Shown here one piece after another: positions 19,750-31,952 of a stretch of 64,000 nucleotides of DNA. The notes beneath the pieces were generated by a model. That model had not been told where the DNA came from, did no database searches, and saw only the letters and a program-made list of their open reading frames with translations. The DNA is from Deinococcus sp. Leaf326 (GTDB lineage Bacteria; Deinococcota; Deinococci; Deinococcales; Deinococcaceae). Positions within the stretch are counted from its first letter, which is position 1. The number at the start of each line of letters is the position of its first letter. The translations under genes were made by a program, and so were the position numbers. Where the stretch lies: positions 294,545-358,544 of the forward strand of contig NZ_LMOM01000021.1 of NCBI RefSeq assembly GCF_001424185.1, read 5' to 3'.

Positions 19750-20794
19750 CTTGCCACTTTTCCAGCAGGTCGGTCAGGGCCGTGAGCTCCGCGCCGGTGA
19801 TGTTCGGGAAGGCGGGCATGGCCCCCTGGCCGCCCCGGATGATCCCCTGGATCGCCGCGCGGCTCAGGGTGCTGGCGCGCAGGCTGGGGCCGATGCCGCC
19901 GCCCCCCGCCGCGCCGTGGCAGCTCGCACAGTTGGCGGCGTACACGCTCAGGGCCGGATCGGTCTGGTTCTGGCGGGCGCGGATGGCGGTGATGGTCTCG
20001 TCGGCCTCGCGGCCCTGGGGATTCAGGCTGCGGTAGCGTTCCAGGGCCGTCAGGGCCTCGGCGTCCTGCCCGTAGCGCACGAGCGCGAAGCCCAGGAACA
20101 GTTGCGACTCGGCGTCGTCGGGCGCGAGCCCCACCGCCGTGCGGATGAGCAGCGCGGCACGGTCGGAGTCCTCGCGGCTCAGGGCCTCGCCGCCGCGCTC
20201 GGGGCGGGTGAGCAGCAGGATGCCCAGTCGCCGCAGCGCCTGCGGCTGCCGGGGGTCGAGTTGCAGGGCGCCGCCGTAGGCGCTGATGGCCTGGTCGTAG
20301 CGTCCCGCCCCGAACGCCGCGTCCCCCCAGGCGCGGTAGGCTGCCTCGCCGCCGCCGTTCAGGGCGCGGGCCCGCAGGCCGGGCAGCCCCAGGACCGCCT
20401 GTACAGTCTGGGCCTCGCCCGCGTTCAGGCCCGAGAGCTGCCAGCGCGGCACGAAGGTCAGGGCGCCCGCCACCGTGACCACGGCGGCCAGGGCCACCCC
20501 CCCAAGCGCCAGCGCGCGGCTACGGCCCGACCCGGCCCGCGGCGCGGGGGCCAGGGCGTCGAGCGCGCGCAGGGTCAGCGCGGCGCGGCGTTCGAGATCG
20601 GGGCGCTCCCTGGCGTCTTCGTCGCCTGCCCGCAGCTCGGCGTACAGGCGGTCCCGCTCTGCTTCGAGACGCTCACGCTCGGCAGCGTCGGGGTCGTCGG
20701 GCGTGGCCGCGCGCAGCGGCGAGAGCACCAGCCACAGCGAGGCCAGCACGATCACAGCCAGCAGCCCGGCCGCCAGCAGCGTGGCGGCAGTCAT
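19736..20794 (-). CDS. CcmI-like TPR protein fused to a cytochrome c domain
   Basis: A 352-residue protein of unusual composition. Residues 1-25 are a hydrophobic helix, followed by a charged coiled region with CcmI character ([20 protein letters not shown]). A second hydrophobic helix lies at ~95-115. TPR-like helices ([30 protein letters not shown] and the following repeats) extend to ~270. The last ~70 residues are a class I cytochrome c domain with CASCH (289-293) and a likely distal Met at ~326 in GAMPAF. CcmI normally presents apocytochromes to the haem ligase, so a protein carrying both a chaperone-like part and a haem-binding domain is notable. ATGA overlaps the ccmH stop. Confidence 0.85.
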   Translation of the reverse strand: MTAATLLAAGLLAVIVLASLWLVLSPLRAATPDDPDAAERERLEAERDRLYAELRAGDEDARERPDLERRAALTLRALDALAPAPRAGSGRSRALALGGVALAAVVTVAGALTFVPRWQLSGLNAGEAQTVQAVLGLPGLRARALNGGGEAAYRAWGDAAFGAGRYDQAISAYGGALQLDPRQPQALRRLGILLLTRPERGGEALSREDSDRAALLIRTAVGLAPDDAESQLFLGFALVRYGQDAEALTALERYRSLNPQGREADETITAIRARQNQTDPALSVYAANCASCHGAAGGGGIGPSLRASTLSRAAIQGIIRGGQGAMPAFPNITGAELTALTDLLEKWQGEGQ

Positions 20795-21324
20795 GGCCGC
20801 TCCCGGTCGGCGGCCGGGTCACTGTTGGGCGTGTGGACCTCCTGGCGCACCTGCGCCAGATAGGTGTCGTAACTCTCCTCGGGTACGGGGGCAGCGACCG
20901 GCGCGGTGGGCACCGGCTGACCCCGGCGGCCCAGCACGCGCGCGAGCGCCGCGCCGCCCAGCAGCAGGGCCAGCACCGGCGCGCCCCACAGCAGCAGCCC
21001 ACGTCCCTCGCGCGGCGGGTCGAGCAGTACGAAGTTGCCGTACCGCTCCGCAAAGAAGTCATAGATGGCGCGGTCGCTGCGGCCCTGGGCCACCTGATCG
21101 CGCACCGAGGCCCGCATCTGGATGCTGATGTCGGCGCGCGACTCGGAGATCGACTCGCCGTTGTCGCACAGCGGGCAGCGCAGGTTGCGCTCGATGGACA
21201 CGGCCCGGTCCTGCTGCTCGGCGCTCAGGGCCGGCGCGGTGGCGGGGGCCGCCGCCTGGGCACCGGCCACGCTGCAGGTCAGCAGTGCGGCGCCCAACAG
21301 CAGCCTCCGTGCGGCCGGCCTCAC
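20791..21324 (-). CDS. ccmH: Cytochrome c maturation protein CcmH
   Basis: A 177-residue thiol oxidoreductase that reduces apocytochrome c cysteines in System I. It has a signal peptide, the CcmH motif [17 protein letters not shown] (Cys50, Cys53), an alpha-helical segment ending [13 protein letters not shown], and a C-terminal transmembrane helix. The GTG start overlaps the ccmG stop (GTGA). It is followed by the CcmI-like fusion gene with a 4-nt overlap. Confidence 0.93.
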   Translation of the reverse strand: MRPAARRLLLGAALLTCSVAGAQAAAPATAPALSAEQQDRAVSIERNLRCPLCDNGESISESRADISIQMRASVRDQVAQGRSDRAIYDFFAERYGNFVLLDPPREGRGLLLWGAPVLALLLGGAALARVLGRRGQPVPTAPVAAPVPEESYDTYLAQVRQEVHTPNSDPAADRERP

Positions 21325-21908
21325 AGGCCCGGCACCCCGATCTTGCCCAGGCCGACATTCAGTCGGGCGCGGTCCAGGCCGCCCCGGTCCATGTGCCGCA
21401 CGACGCCGTCCTTGTCGATGAATACCGTCTCGGGAACGCCCGACACGCCGTAGTTGATCCCGGTCGAGATGCCGGGATCGCGCAGGTTGGGGTAGGCCAG
21501 CGCGTACTCGCGGATGAAGTCGCGGGCATCCTGCTCCCGTGTCTCGTTGAACAGCACACCGACAATTGCCAGCCCCTGTCCGCCCGCGTTGCCGGGCCGC
21601 GCGCCGAGTTCGCGGAACAGTGGCGCCTCCTGACGGCAGGGCACGCACCACGACGCCCAGAAATTGACCACCACGGGCCGCCCCTTGAGAGAAGCGAGGC
21701 TCAGCGTGCCGCCGTCGAGGGTCTGGAGACTGAATGCGGGCGCGGCCTTGCCGATCAGGGGGCCGCCGTCGGTGGCGGTGCGGGCCGGGCGCAGCAGGGT
21801 CACGCCCAGCACGGCCACCAGCCCGGCCGCCAGCAGTGGGGGCACGAAGCGGCGCCAACTGGGCCGGGCGACCGGAGCGGGAGTGGAAGGAGCGGGTTTC
21901 TGGGTCAT
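21321..21908 (-). CDS. ccmG: Thiol:disulfide interchange protein CcmG/DsbE
   Basis: A 195-residue membrane-tethered thioredoxin-fold protein. One N-terminal hydrophobic helix (about 21-39) is followed by the active site WASWCVPC (Cys88, Cys91) and the cis-proline loop [15 protein letters not shown]. It reduces the CcmH or apocytochrome disulfide outside the membrane. It lies 33 nt after ccmF. Confidence 0.95.
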   Translation of the reverse strand: MTQKPAPSTPAPVARPSWRRFVPPLLAAGLVAVLGVTLLRPARTATDGGPLIGKAAPAFSLQTLDGGTLSLASLKGRPVVVNFWASWCVPCRQEAPLFRELGARPGNAGGQGLAIVGVLFNETREQDARDFIREYALAYPNLRDPGISTGINYGVSGVPETVFIDKDGVVRHMDRGGLDRARLNVGLGKIGVPGL

Positions 21909-21941
21909 GTTCGGAAGTCCTTGCGGGAGTTCGGGCGCGGG

Positions 21942-23924
<1,983 letters not shown>

Positions 23925-23961
23925 GGTGCCGCCTCCCTACGTCTTTCTGTTGCGCGCACGC

Positions 23962-24426
23962 CTACTCGGTGTCCCGCATCATGTTCTTGAGTTCGGCCTG
24001 GGTCTGGGGCACGCTGTACTGCTCGCTGTGCTTGACGACCAGTTCGCGCGCGTAGAAGGTGTCGCCCTGAAACTCGCCGCGCACCACGACCCCCTGGTTG
24101 TCCTTGAACAGGTCGCTGACCGCGCCGTGGTACCGGACCGGAAAGCTCGCGCCGCCGTCGCTGACCACGAAATTCAGGTTCAGGCTCTGGGGATCGTAAC
24201 GGGCGTTCCGCACCAGTCCGCCGATCCGCAGCGAGCGGCCCTCGAGCTCAGCGCGCTGCTGCTGGTACTCGGTGGGCGTCACGAAGTATTCGAGGCTCTT
24301 GCCCAGGTTCCCGAAGGCGATGAACGCCACCAGCCCCAGCAGGGCGGCCACGCCCAGCAGGGTAGGCCAGGGACTGCGGCGCCGCCTCCGCGCGCGCGGC
24401 AGCGGGGTGCCGGCCGGGGTGGTCAA
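23962..24426 (-). CDS. ccmE: Cytochrome c maturation haem chaperone CcmE
   Basis: A 154-residue haem chaperone. A basic N-terminus and one transmembrane helix (about 19-40) precede the OB-fold. The covalent haem-binding site is read as VVKHSEQY (His133, Tyr137), matching the HxxxY pattern. The chosen start is a TTG at 24426: it overlaps the ccmD stop as TTGA and has a GGAGG site 6 nt upstream, whereas an upstream in-frame extension would run over ccmD. Confidence 0.9.
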   Translation of the reverse strand: MTTPAGTPLPRARRRRRSPWPTLLGVAALLGLVAFIAFGNLGKSLEYFVTPTEYQQQRAELEGRSLRIGGLVRNARYDPQSLNLNFVVSDGGASFPVRYHGAVSDLFKDNQGVVVRGEFQGDTFYARELVVKHSEQYSVPQTQAELKNMMRDTE

Positions 24427-24573
24427 CGGGGGCCTCCGCCGCGAATGGGGCGCGCCGGCTCCTGCAGGGGTGACTCGTTTCTCAGCGCGCGCAGGCGCAG
24501 CCACATCCAGGCCAGGTAGCCGAACAGCAGGCCCAGCGTCACCACGTACACCACGATCACGTAGACCGAATAC

Positions 24574-24581
<8 letters not shown>
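24423..24581 (-). CDS. ccmD: Haem exporter protein CcmD
   Basis: A 52-residue single-span membrane protein starting at GTG 24581 and reading VDKYSVYVIVVYVV, then TLGLLFGYLAWMWLRLRALR and a short polar tail. Length, one hydrophobic helix followed by Arg-rich residues, and position between ccmC and ccmE all fit CcmD, which helps release holo-CcmE. It overlaps the end of ccmC by 8 nt and the start of ccmE by 4 nt. Confidence 0.85.
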
Positions 24582-25305
<724 letters not shown>

Positions 25306-25339
25306 TCTGACCTGCCGTGCCCCTGACCCGTGAGGACGC

Positions 25340-25354
25340 GCGTCACCGTGACGC
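25340..25354. repeat. Small palindrome upstream of ccmC
   Basis: GCGTCAC and GTGACGC flank a single C in the 169-nt gap between ccmC and the M48 gene. It could be a regulator-binding site for the ccm operon. No other feature is seen in this gap. Confidence 0.3.
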
Positions 25355-25474
25355 CCGCGCGGTGCGGAGTGAGGACCGGCCCGGTCATGTCTACCCGCCC
25401 AGATTCGCTGCTGGGCGCAGGTGCGGGCAAGTGCGAGTGTCCCCAGCTCCGGCTGTCCGGAACCGGCGAGCGGC

Positions 25475-26593
25475 TCAGCGCGCCGCGCGCTCGATCTCGC
25501 GGAGGTGCTTGATGCGCTGGGCGGTGTCGGGGTGGGTGCGCAGCAGGTCGTCGGGGGCAGGGTCCTCGGCCTTCAGGCTGGTCTCGTCGGCCGCGCGGTC
25601 CTCGGTCTCCAGCCGGGCCAGGATGTCGCGCAGCGGCCGGGTCGTGCCGTAGGCGCGCAGCAGGTAGGCCCCGGCGCGCTCGTCGGCCTCGGTCTCGGCG
25701 CGGCGCGAGTAGCCGTTTTGCAGCAGGGCCGAGGGCACGGCGGCGGCGAAGGTGGCCGCTCCCACGAGGTCGCCGGTCACGGCTGTGCCCAGCAGTGCCA
25801 GCCCCAGCCCCTGATACACGCCGGCCAGCCCGTGCCGCCCGGTCACGTGGCCGGTCTCGTGGGCCAGCACGCCCATGAGTTCGCGGTCGCTGCGCGCGAG
25901 GGCCACGAGCTGGTCGGTCATGACGACCGTGCCGCCCGGCAGCGCGAAGGCGTTGGCTCCCAGCGCGAAGGGTGCGCCGCTTGGCTCGCCGTCACGCAGC
26001 AGCAGGCGGTAGCGGTAGCCGCCGCCCGCCCAGTCGCCGACCCGCGCGAACTCGCGTTTCAGCTCGGCCTGCCGCGCGGCACTCAGGCGGCTGGGGGCCA
26101 GGAAATCGTCAGTGTCCAGCAGCTGGATACTCTCGCGGTCGAAGGTGTCCAGCACGGTCACGGGCGTCGCGGCGGCGGCGGCGCGGGCCAGGGCGGGCAG
26201 GCCATAGGTCAGGAAGCCCCACACGAACAGCCCGAGCGCGGCAGTGGCCCCCAGCGTCAGGGGCCAGCTGCCTTCCAGGCGGCGCACCCCCCCCAGCACG
26301 CGGTTCTGGCGGGTCCGGGTCTCCAGGGCGCGCACCCCGGCGACGGCGCCGGTTTCAAAACGCCCGCCCCCCGGCAGCCGGATCACCCGCCGCAGGCCTG
26401 GCAGCGCCGGCTCGGCGCGCAGGGCGGTGGCCGGCCAGTGCAGCGGGCCGGGCGCGCCGGCGGCCGGCCCGGTCACGGTCAGCGCGGCTCCGGTCCCGAT
26501 CTCCAGGGTGGCCGGCCACGCCCGGCTGCTCTGACCGTCGAAGTATGTGCCGGTCAGGGTCAGGGGGGCGTGCGGCGAGGGAGGCAGGGGCAT
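25475..26593 (-). CDS. M48 family zinc metallopeptidase
   Basis: A 372-residue membrane-associated protease. The zinc motif HETGH lies at residues 245-249 in VLAHETGHVTGRHGL, and a downstream ETEADERAG segment supplies the third ligand. One clear hydrophobic segment precedes the catalytic domain, and the C-terminus has LLRTHPDTAQRI, common in this group. The ~100-residue N-terminal region looks like a separate small domain. It is 1 nt downstream of the DUF898 gene, a pairing seen in other bacteria, so the two products probably act together in membrane-protein quality control. Confidence 0.9.
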   Translation of the reverse strand: MPLPPSPHAPLTLTGTYFDGQSSRAWPATLEIGTGAALTVTGPAAGAPGPLHWPATALRAEPALPGLRRVIRLPGGGRFETGAVAGVRALETRTRQNRVLGGVRRLEGSWPLTLGATAALGLFVWGFLTYGLPALARAAAAATPVTVLDTFDRESIQLLDTDDFLAPSRLSAARQAELKREFARVGDWAGGGYRYRLLLRDGEPSGAPFALGANAFALPGGTVVMTDQLVALARSDRELMGVLAHETGHVTGRHGLAGVYQGLGLALLGTAVTGDLVGAATFAAAVPSALLQNGYSRRAETEADERAGAYLLRAYGTTRPLRDILARLETEDRAADETSLKAEDPAPDDLLRTHPDTAQRIKHLREIERAAR

Positions 26594-26594
26594 C

Positions 26595-27770
26595 TCAGAA
26601 TCCCAGGTTGATGTCGAGAAGTTCGGTGGCCGCCTCGCCCAGCGCGCTTTCCCGCGTGGCCTGCCCGGCCTGGAAGGTGCCGAGACTGACCAGGGACAGG
26701 ACCTGCGTGTGCGCGGCGACGTAGCGCGCCCGGCGGACCGCTGCCCAGGGCGTGAGCAGGCCCAGCGAGACGACCTGGGCGGCGGCGTTGCCCACGCCGA
26801 TCCACACCAGCCGGGCGGTGCTGAAGGTCGCGCGGGCCCGCACCACCCCGCCGAGTTCGAGGTGGTTCAGGACGTAGCGCAGCGTGGCGGCCCGGACGTA
26901 CTGCCACGCCACGCCGTACAGCGCGAGCACCCCGAGGTAGGCGGCGATGGCCCCCACGAGGACGCCCGGCTGGCTGAAGAGGTCGTCGAAATCGCCGCTG
27001 AGGTCCGGCCCGCCGGTCTGCGCCGCGCCGATCAGGACTGCCGCCAACGCTCCCAGCACCCCGATGAGCAGCCCCCCGCCCACCGTGAGCCCCAGCGCCG
27101 TCAGCCCGATGAGGTACAGCCCCCCCGGCCCGCCCCGGAAGCGCCCCGGCGCCGCGCCGTAGCGCAGGCCGCGCACCTGGTAGTCGCGCTGCGCATACCA
27201 CGCCAGCGGCAGCGCCAGCCCGAAGGACACCACGGCCGCCACGTTCGCCACCCCGTAGGCCATGTAGGCCCCGCCCACGCTGCCTCCGAACCCGAAGTTC
27301 AGTCCCCGGTGCACGGTGCTGCGGGCCAGAAAGCGCAGCGACTGGCGCACCATCCAGGGATAGAGGAGGCCGAACAGCAGCGCGACGCCGCCGGCCACCC
27401 ACTCCCAGCCGCTGAACTGGAACTGCATGGCGGCGCTGTACGTCCCGAAAAAGACCCCCACGAGCAGATACCCGCGCAGCAGGGCCCAGGGGTTGGCCGC
27501 GTACTCGAAGTTGTGGCCGTCCACCCAGGTGTGGCCGTAGAAATACTGCCGGTTACGCACCCGCGCCCAGGGCAGGTACAGCCCCAGCGTCACCACGCTG
27601 AGCACCAGATTGACAAGCCACAGCCGGAAATACTCGCCTGCCTGCCCGGTGAACGCCGCCGGAAAGACCTGTATCTGGGCAGGCGGCGCGGCGACCGGTT
27701 CGGGAGCCGGCCCGGAGGCGGTCCTGGCCTTCGTCAGGTCCACGGGGGTCGGGTCGGTCGGCGCGCTCAC
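26595..27770 (-). CDS. DUF898 (YjgN-like) membrane protein
   Basis: A 391-residue multi-pass membrane protein. The family motif is visible as GEYFRLWLVNLVLSVVTLGLYLPWARVRNRQYFYGHTWVDGHNFEY. A second copy appears in the C-terminal half, with LVWIGVGNAAAQVVSLGLLTPWAAVRRARY, so the protein is internally duplicated. The N-terminus (about 35 residues) is Pro/Ala-rich and cytoplasmic. The start is GTG at 27770, and a TACCAT element 7 nt upstream predicts a leaderless transcript. The function of the family is unknown. Confidence 0.87.
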   Translation of the reverse strand: MSAPTDPTPVDLTKARTASGPAPEPVAAPPAQIQVFPAAFTGQAGEYFRLWLVNLVLSVVTLGLYLPWARVRNRQYFYGHTWVDGHNFEYAANPWALLRGYLLVGVFFGTYSAAMQFQFSGWEWVAGGVALLFGLLYPWMVRQSLRFLARSTVHRGLNFGFGGSVGGAYMAYGVANVAAVVSFGLALPLAWYAQRDYQVRGLRYGAAPGRFRGGPGGLYLIGLTALGLTVGGGLLIGVLGALAAVLIGAAQTGGPDLSGDFDDLFSQPGVLVGAIAAYLGVLALYGVAWQYVRAATLRYVLNHLELGGVVRARATFSTARLVWIGVGNAAAQVVSLGLLTPWAAVRRARYVAAHTQVLSLVSLGTFQAGQATRESALGEAATELLDINLGF

Positions 27771-27777
27771 GGCCCTT

Positions 27778-27783
27778 ATGGTA
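27778..27783 (-). promoter_or_regulatory. Leaderless-type -10 element (TACCAT) before a GTG start
   Basis: TACCAT on the minus strand, 7 nt before the GTG at 27770, drives the DUF898-M48 gene pair. Confidence 0.45.
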
Positions 27784-27919
27784 GCGGCCTGCTCCGGGAC
27801 GCGGCGCGCAGATGGGCGGCTGCCGGGGCGGGTCGGCGGGGGGACATGCTACGTTGAACCCTGTCAGCAGCCGGCGGGAGACGGGTGCCCGCACCGCCGC
27901 GCTGCGCTGGAGGCCCGCC

Positions 27920-28438
27920 ATGCCGCTGTATTCCCTGGAGGGGCATGTCCCCCACCTTCATCCCGAGAGTTTCGTCGCGCCGAGTGCCGACCTGATCGGC
28001 CGCGTGCGGCTCGGACGCGCCAGCAGTGTGTGGTTCGGGGCGGTGCTGCGCGGCGATACCGAGACCATCACGGTCGGTGAAGGCAGCAACGTGCAGGACG
28101 GCGCTGTCCTGCACGCCGACCCTGGTTTCCCCTGCGTCCTGGAGGACCATGTGACGGTCGGCCACCGCGCCGTCGTTCACGGCGCCCGCTGCGCTTCGGG
28201 CAGTCTGGTAGGTATGGGGGCCATCATGCTCAACGGCTCGGTGCTCGGTGAGGGCGCGGTGCTGGGGGCGGGCGCCGTTCTGGGGGCCGGCACCGAGGTT
28301 CCCGCCGGCATGTTGGCGCTGGGGGTGCCGGCGCGCGTAGTGCGCCCGGTGGATCCCACCGACAACGCCGCGCACTACCGGGAGCGCGCCCGCCAGTACC
28401 GCCGGGGCCTGGCCCCCGCAGTGGGGGAGGAAGCATGA
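27920..28438 (+). CDS. Gamma-carbonic anhydrase family protein
   Basis: A 172-residue left-handed beta-helix (hexapeptide repeat) protein. The conserved VWFGAVLRGD, NVQDGAVLH and VGHRAVVHGA segments hold the typical metal-binding histidines (HADP, VGHRAVVH). The ATG at 27920 has a GGAGG site just upstream. Members are often cytoplasmic trimers with weak or no carbonic anhydrase activity, so the exact reaction is unproven. The stop overlaps the next gene as ATGA. Confidence 0.88.
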   Translation: MPLYSLEGHVPHLHPESFVAPSADLIGRVRLGRASSVWFGAVLRGDTETITVGEGSNVQDGAVLHADPGFPCVLEDHVTVGHRAVVHGARCASGSLVGMGAIMLNGSVLGEGAVLGAGAVLGAGTEVPAGMLALGVPARVVRPVDPTDNAAHYRERARQYRRGLAPAVGEEA

Positions 28439-29451
28439 CCGGCTCGCCCGAGGGCAAGCGCCGCGCGCAGAAGCCCCTGCGCGGCGCCCTGAAACGCGGC
28501 GCGGCGGAGGAGACGGCGCCGGACGAGGCGGCGAAGGTGGAAGCCGGGCTGACGCCCGCCGAGTCCGTCATCGTCGCGTCGGTCGCGCAGCCCGGCGAGG
28601 TGCGACTCGCGCCGCAGCCGCCCGTGGCCGCATCGCCTGAACCGGAGGCCACCCCGGTCCCGGCGCCTCCGGCCGGTGAGGACTTCGCGGCCATTCCTGA
28701 GCTGCAGCCCATGTACCCGGGGGCATCTCCCTTTCTGGCGCGGTTCCTGCCCCAGAGTGAGCCGACCTTTCAGGGCCTGCACAGCGCCTTCTGCGACCTG
28801 CACGCCTTCCTGAAGTACCTGCATGGCCTGGGATGGCACGGGTATCTCTTCGCCGGGCTGGGCGATCAGGCCGCCTACGTGCTCGTGTACGAGGGCCGCA
28901 CCGTCGCGGCGGCGGCTGTCAACGCCTCGGGCGAGCAGGCGCTGGGCGAACTGCTGGGGCTGTACCAGGAGGGCGCGGCGCTCTCGGCGCATCCCCTCCC
29001 GGCCACCTACGCGCACGTCCTGAGTGGGGTGGGCAGCCGGGCCTGGAAATTCAACCTCACGCCGGATTTCACTGGTCTGCACGCGCGGCCCGGCGGAGCG
29101 GTGCTGTACGAGCGCGGCGAGGTCGTGGCGACTATTCCGGTGACCCTGCCCTATGAAGGCGCGTTTCCAGCGCCGCTGCGGCCCCAGACCCTGATCCTGC
29201 CGCGCAGTCTGGCCGGGTGGGCCCACCACGCCTACGGCCTGACCCTACGGGGGCGCGACGCCGTGAACCCTATCACCGACATCTTCCTGAATTTCCGCGC
29301 GCAGTACGGCGCGCCGGGGATCGAACTCATGCGCGCCGCCGCTCAGGGCCTGACCCCCGCCGAGTACGCCATGCGCTCGGACGTGGCGCTGCACGACCTC
29401 GAACCGCTGCTCCAGGACTTCCTGAAGGCGGGCTACCTACGCGAGGTGTGA
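28435..29451 (+). CDS. Conserved-looking hypothetical protein
   Basis: A 338-residue protein not recognised as a known family. The first ~85 residues are basic then Pro/Ala/Glu-rich and probably disordered. The remaining ~250 residues form a compact alpha/beta region with segments FLKYLHGLGWHGYLFAGLGD, AAYVLVYEGRTVAAAAVNAS and a C-terminal helical part ending LEPLLQDFLKAGYLREV. No membrane helix or catalytic motif is evident. It is translationally coupled to the gamma-carbonic anhydrase-like gene (ATGA overlap). Confidence 0.7.
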   Translation: MTGSPEGKRRAQKPLRGALKRGAAEETAPDEAAKVEAGLTPAESVIVASVAQPGEVRLAPQPPVAASPEPEATPVPAPPAGEDFAAIPELQPMYPGASPFLARFLPQSEPTFQGLHSAFCDLHAFLKYLHGLGWHGYLFAGLGDQAAYVLVYEGRTVAAAAVNASGEQALGELLGLYQEGAALSAHPLPATYAHVLSGVGSRAWKFNLTPDFTGLHARPGGAVLYERGEVVATIPVTLPYEGAFPAPLRPQTLILPRSLAGWAHHAYGLTLRGRDAVNPITDIFLNFRAQYGAPGIELMRAAAQGLTPAEYAMRSDVALHDLEPLLQDFLKAGYLREV

Positions 29452-29578
29452 GGCGCGGCGCGGGAGCCCGGCGACGGTGTCCCGGCGGCGCCCTCCGCTT
29501 TAGACACACTTGAGACAGGGGGTGCGGCGGGTCCCAACCGTGGGCGGGCAGACCTTGGCGGGTGCCCGGAGGACCAGA

Positions 29579-30661
29579 ATGGGCGCGATGCCCACCCTGG
29601 CCCCCACCGTGCGTTCGCTCGTGACCGGAACGCCGCCCTACCGCGCCACCCAGCTCGAGGTCCAGGCGGCCGCGGCCGAGCTGTTTCCGCGTCTGGGGGC
29701 GCGCCAAGGGCTTCTCGACGTGTTCACGAACGCCCAGATCGAGACCCGGCCCCTGTCGCGCCCGCTGGAGTGGTACCTCACGCCCCACACCTTTCCAGAA
29801 AAGAACGCCGTGTTCATCGAGGAGGCCCGCGCCCTGTGCCTGCGCCTGGCGCGTGAGGCGCTCGAGCGGGCTGAGGTCGCGCCCGGTGACGTGGACGCCG
29901 TGGTGGTGGTGAACACCAGCGGCATCAGTACGCCCAGCCTGGACGCCTACCTTATCGGAGCGCTGGGGCTGCGGCCGCACGCCGCCCGGCTGCCGCTGTG
30001 GGGCCTGGGCTGTGCGGGCGGCGCCTCGGGGCTGGCGCGCGCCGCCGACCTCGTGCGCGCCGGCTACCGGCGGGTGCTGTACGTGGCAGTCGAACTGTGC
30101 AGCCTCACCCTGATCGCGGGGGACGAGTCCAAGAGCAACTTCGTGGGGACGGCGCTGTTTTCGGACGGCGGCGCGGCCCTGGTCGTGACGGCCGCCGACG
30201 TACCGGGACCAGCGCCGCTGCTCACGCTGCACGGCGCGTACTCGACCCTCATCGAGGACAGCGAGGACATCATGGGCTGGGACGTGGTCGAGGAGGGACT
30301 CAAGGTGCGCTTCTCGCGGGATATCCCGGCGCTGGTGCGCGCCATGATGCACGGCAACGTTCAGGAGGCCCTGGAGGCGCACGGCTGGACCCGCGCCGAC
30401 TTGGAGACCTACGTCGTGCACCCCGGCGGCGTGAAGGTGCTGGACGCCTACGAGGAAGCGCTGACTCTGCCGGCCGGGACCCTGGACGCGAGCCGCGACG
30501 TGCTGCGCCGCTGCGGCAACATGAGCAGTGCGACCGTGCTGTTCGTGCTGGAAGACGTGCTGCGTGGCCGTCCCCAGGGCCGGGGTCTCCTGAGCGCGAT
30601 GGGACCGGGCTTCAGCGCCGAGCACGTGCTCGTGGAATTTCCGGCGCCCCCCCTGGAGTAG
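29579..30661 (+). CDS. Type III polyketide synthase (chalcone/stilbene synthase family)
   Basis: A 360-residue homodimeric-type PKS that condenses acyl-CoA starters with malonyl-CoA. The catalytic triad is visible: Cys145 in [10 protein letters not shown], His281 in [17 protein letters not shown] and Asn314 in [15 protein letters not shown]. The end has [19 protein letters not shown], typical of the C-terminal GFGPG loop in variant form. The start at 29579 has a GGAGG site upstream. No methyltransferase or oxidoreductase partner adjoins it, so the product (alkylpyrone or alkylresorcinol type) cannot be told. Confidence 0.9.
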   Translation: MGAMPTLAPTVRSLVTGTPPYRATQLEVQAAAAELFPRLGARQGLLDVFTNAQIETRPLSRPLEWYLTPHTFPEKNAVFIEEARALCLRLAREALERAEVAPGDVDAVVVVNTSGISTPSLDAYLIGALGLRPHAARLPLWGLGCAGGASGLARAADLVRAGYRRVLYVAVELCSLTLIAGDESKSNFVGTALFSDGGAALVVTAADVPGPAPLLTLHGAYSTLIEDSEDIMGWDVVEEGLKVRFSRDIPALVRAMMHGNVQEALEAHGWTRADLETYVVHPGGVKVLDAYEEALTLPAGTLDASRDVLRRCGNMSSATVLFVLEDVLRGRPQGRGLLSAMGPGFSAEHVLVEFPAPPLE

Positions 30662-30674
30662 CCCAGGGGCAGGC

Positions 30675-31886
30675 TCAACCGTCGTGGGGTGGGGGCGCGT
30701 CAGGGTCGCAGTAGTCGATCTGGGCAGCGCGAAACTGTCCTAAAACGACCTCGCGCTTGAAGGGGTAGCCCAGGCGCACTCCCTCGGCGGCGCACTCGAT
30801 GGTGAAGCGCTGGCCCCGGGGTACGGGGGTGTCCCCGATCACGACCGCCTGCGCCGCCTCGTAGACGGCGGCGTAGGGCGTGCAGAAGTAGTAGCCGACC
30901 AGGACGCCGCCGGGGTACCGGGCATAGATGAGCGCGCCGCGTGCCCGCGCCTCCTCGATGTCCTGCCAGAGACCCAGGCTGGCGCGCGGGTCGGGGTCCA
31001 GCGCCCACATGTCCGCGATGGCCCGCGCGGCCTGGGGATTGCGGCGCAGCGAGTCCGCCGCGTGCGGGTCGGTCATGACCCAGGGGTCGAACCCCGGCTG
31101 GCCGGGCAGGACGCCGGCCGGCTGGTCCGTACCCGTACGCCTGGGGGCCTCCGGCGCACGGCCGAGCAGCGCCGGGTAGCTCAGGAGCTGGCCCACCCGG
31201 TAGAAGTCCTCGAGGGCCGCCTTGGCACGGGTCTCGATCTCCTCGTGCAGTACGTCGCCGGCGTCGGGGCGGTACATGTCCAGGGCATAGCGCGCCGATG
31301 CGGCGGCCTGGGCATACTGCCCGCGCAGCCGGGCCAGCCGGGCCTGGTCGGCGGCGGGGGTGGCGCGCTCCAGCTCATTCATCGCTGCCTCGGCGTGCAG
31401 CCCCAACGACCGCAGGGCCGCGAGCATGGCGCCCAGGTGGGCGCGCGGACAGGGTTCAACCGGTGACCAGGCCGGCAGGGCAGCGGGCAGCGTTTCCGGA
31501 ATGGTGAACGACGGGTCCTGCCCGGCGCGGCTCGCGTGGGCCAGCCAGCGCTGCGCTCCGGTGTAGTACGCCTGCACCTGGTCGTAGGTCACGGGCGGGA
31601 CGAAGCCGGCGGTGGCGGGGTCGTCGGCCTCGTCGGCTTCCAGCATGCGGTCGCCCAGCGTCTGGAGGACGAAGGCGTTCCAGATACACACGAGTTCCAG
31701 GCCGACGGCTGCCGGCATGTCGAAGGGTCCCGCGCCGGTGGCCGCCTGCCCGAAGCGCCGGCGCTCGGCCGCGTCAAGTAGGGTATGCACCTGCGTCCCG
31801 GCCCGCTTGTACGCGTACAGGAGTTCGGCGTCACGCTCGCCCCGCGCGAAGGCCCTGACCCGTTCCCAGACTCCCGGTCGTTCCAT
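30675..31886 (-). CDS. Hypothetical protein, 403 residues
   Basis: No family is recognised. The N-terminal ~280 residues are largely helical and contain several Trp and Arg. The C-terminal ~120 residues include MWALDPDPRASLGLWQDIEE and a mixed alpha/beta region with RYPGGVLVGYYFCTPYAA and YPFKREVVLGQFRAAQIDYC. No signal peptide or membrane helix is seen. A TAGACT element lies 8 nt upstream of the ATG. It is convergent with the type III PKS gene and separated from it by 13 nt. Confidence 0.7.
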   Translation of the reverse strand: MERPGVWERVRAFARGERDAELLYAYKRAGTQVHTLLDAAERRRFGQAATGAGPFDMPAAVGLELVCIWNAFVLQTLGDRMLEADEADDPATAGFVPPVTYDQVQAYYTGAQRWLAHASRAGQDPSFTIPETLPAALPAWSPVEPCPRAHLGAMLAALRSLGLHAEAAMNELERATPAADQARLARLRGQYAQAAASARYALDMYRPDAGDVLHEEIETRAKAALEDFYRVGQLLSYPALLGRAPEAPRRTGTDQPAGVLPGQPGFDPWVMTDPHAADSLRRNPQAARAIADMWALDPDPRASLGLWQDIEEARARGALIYARYPGGVLVGYYFCTPYAAVYEAAQAVVIGDTPVPRGQRFTIECAAEGVRLGYPFKREVVLGQFRAAQIDYCDPDAPPPHDG

Positions 31887-31952
31887 AGGGGCCCAGTCTA
31901 GGGGGTGGCGGCCGAGCCGTCCTGCGCAAATGCGCCGCCCGGCCCGGTGCGC

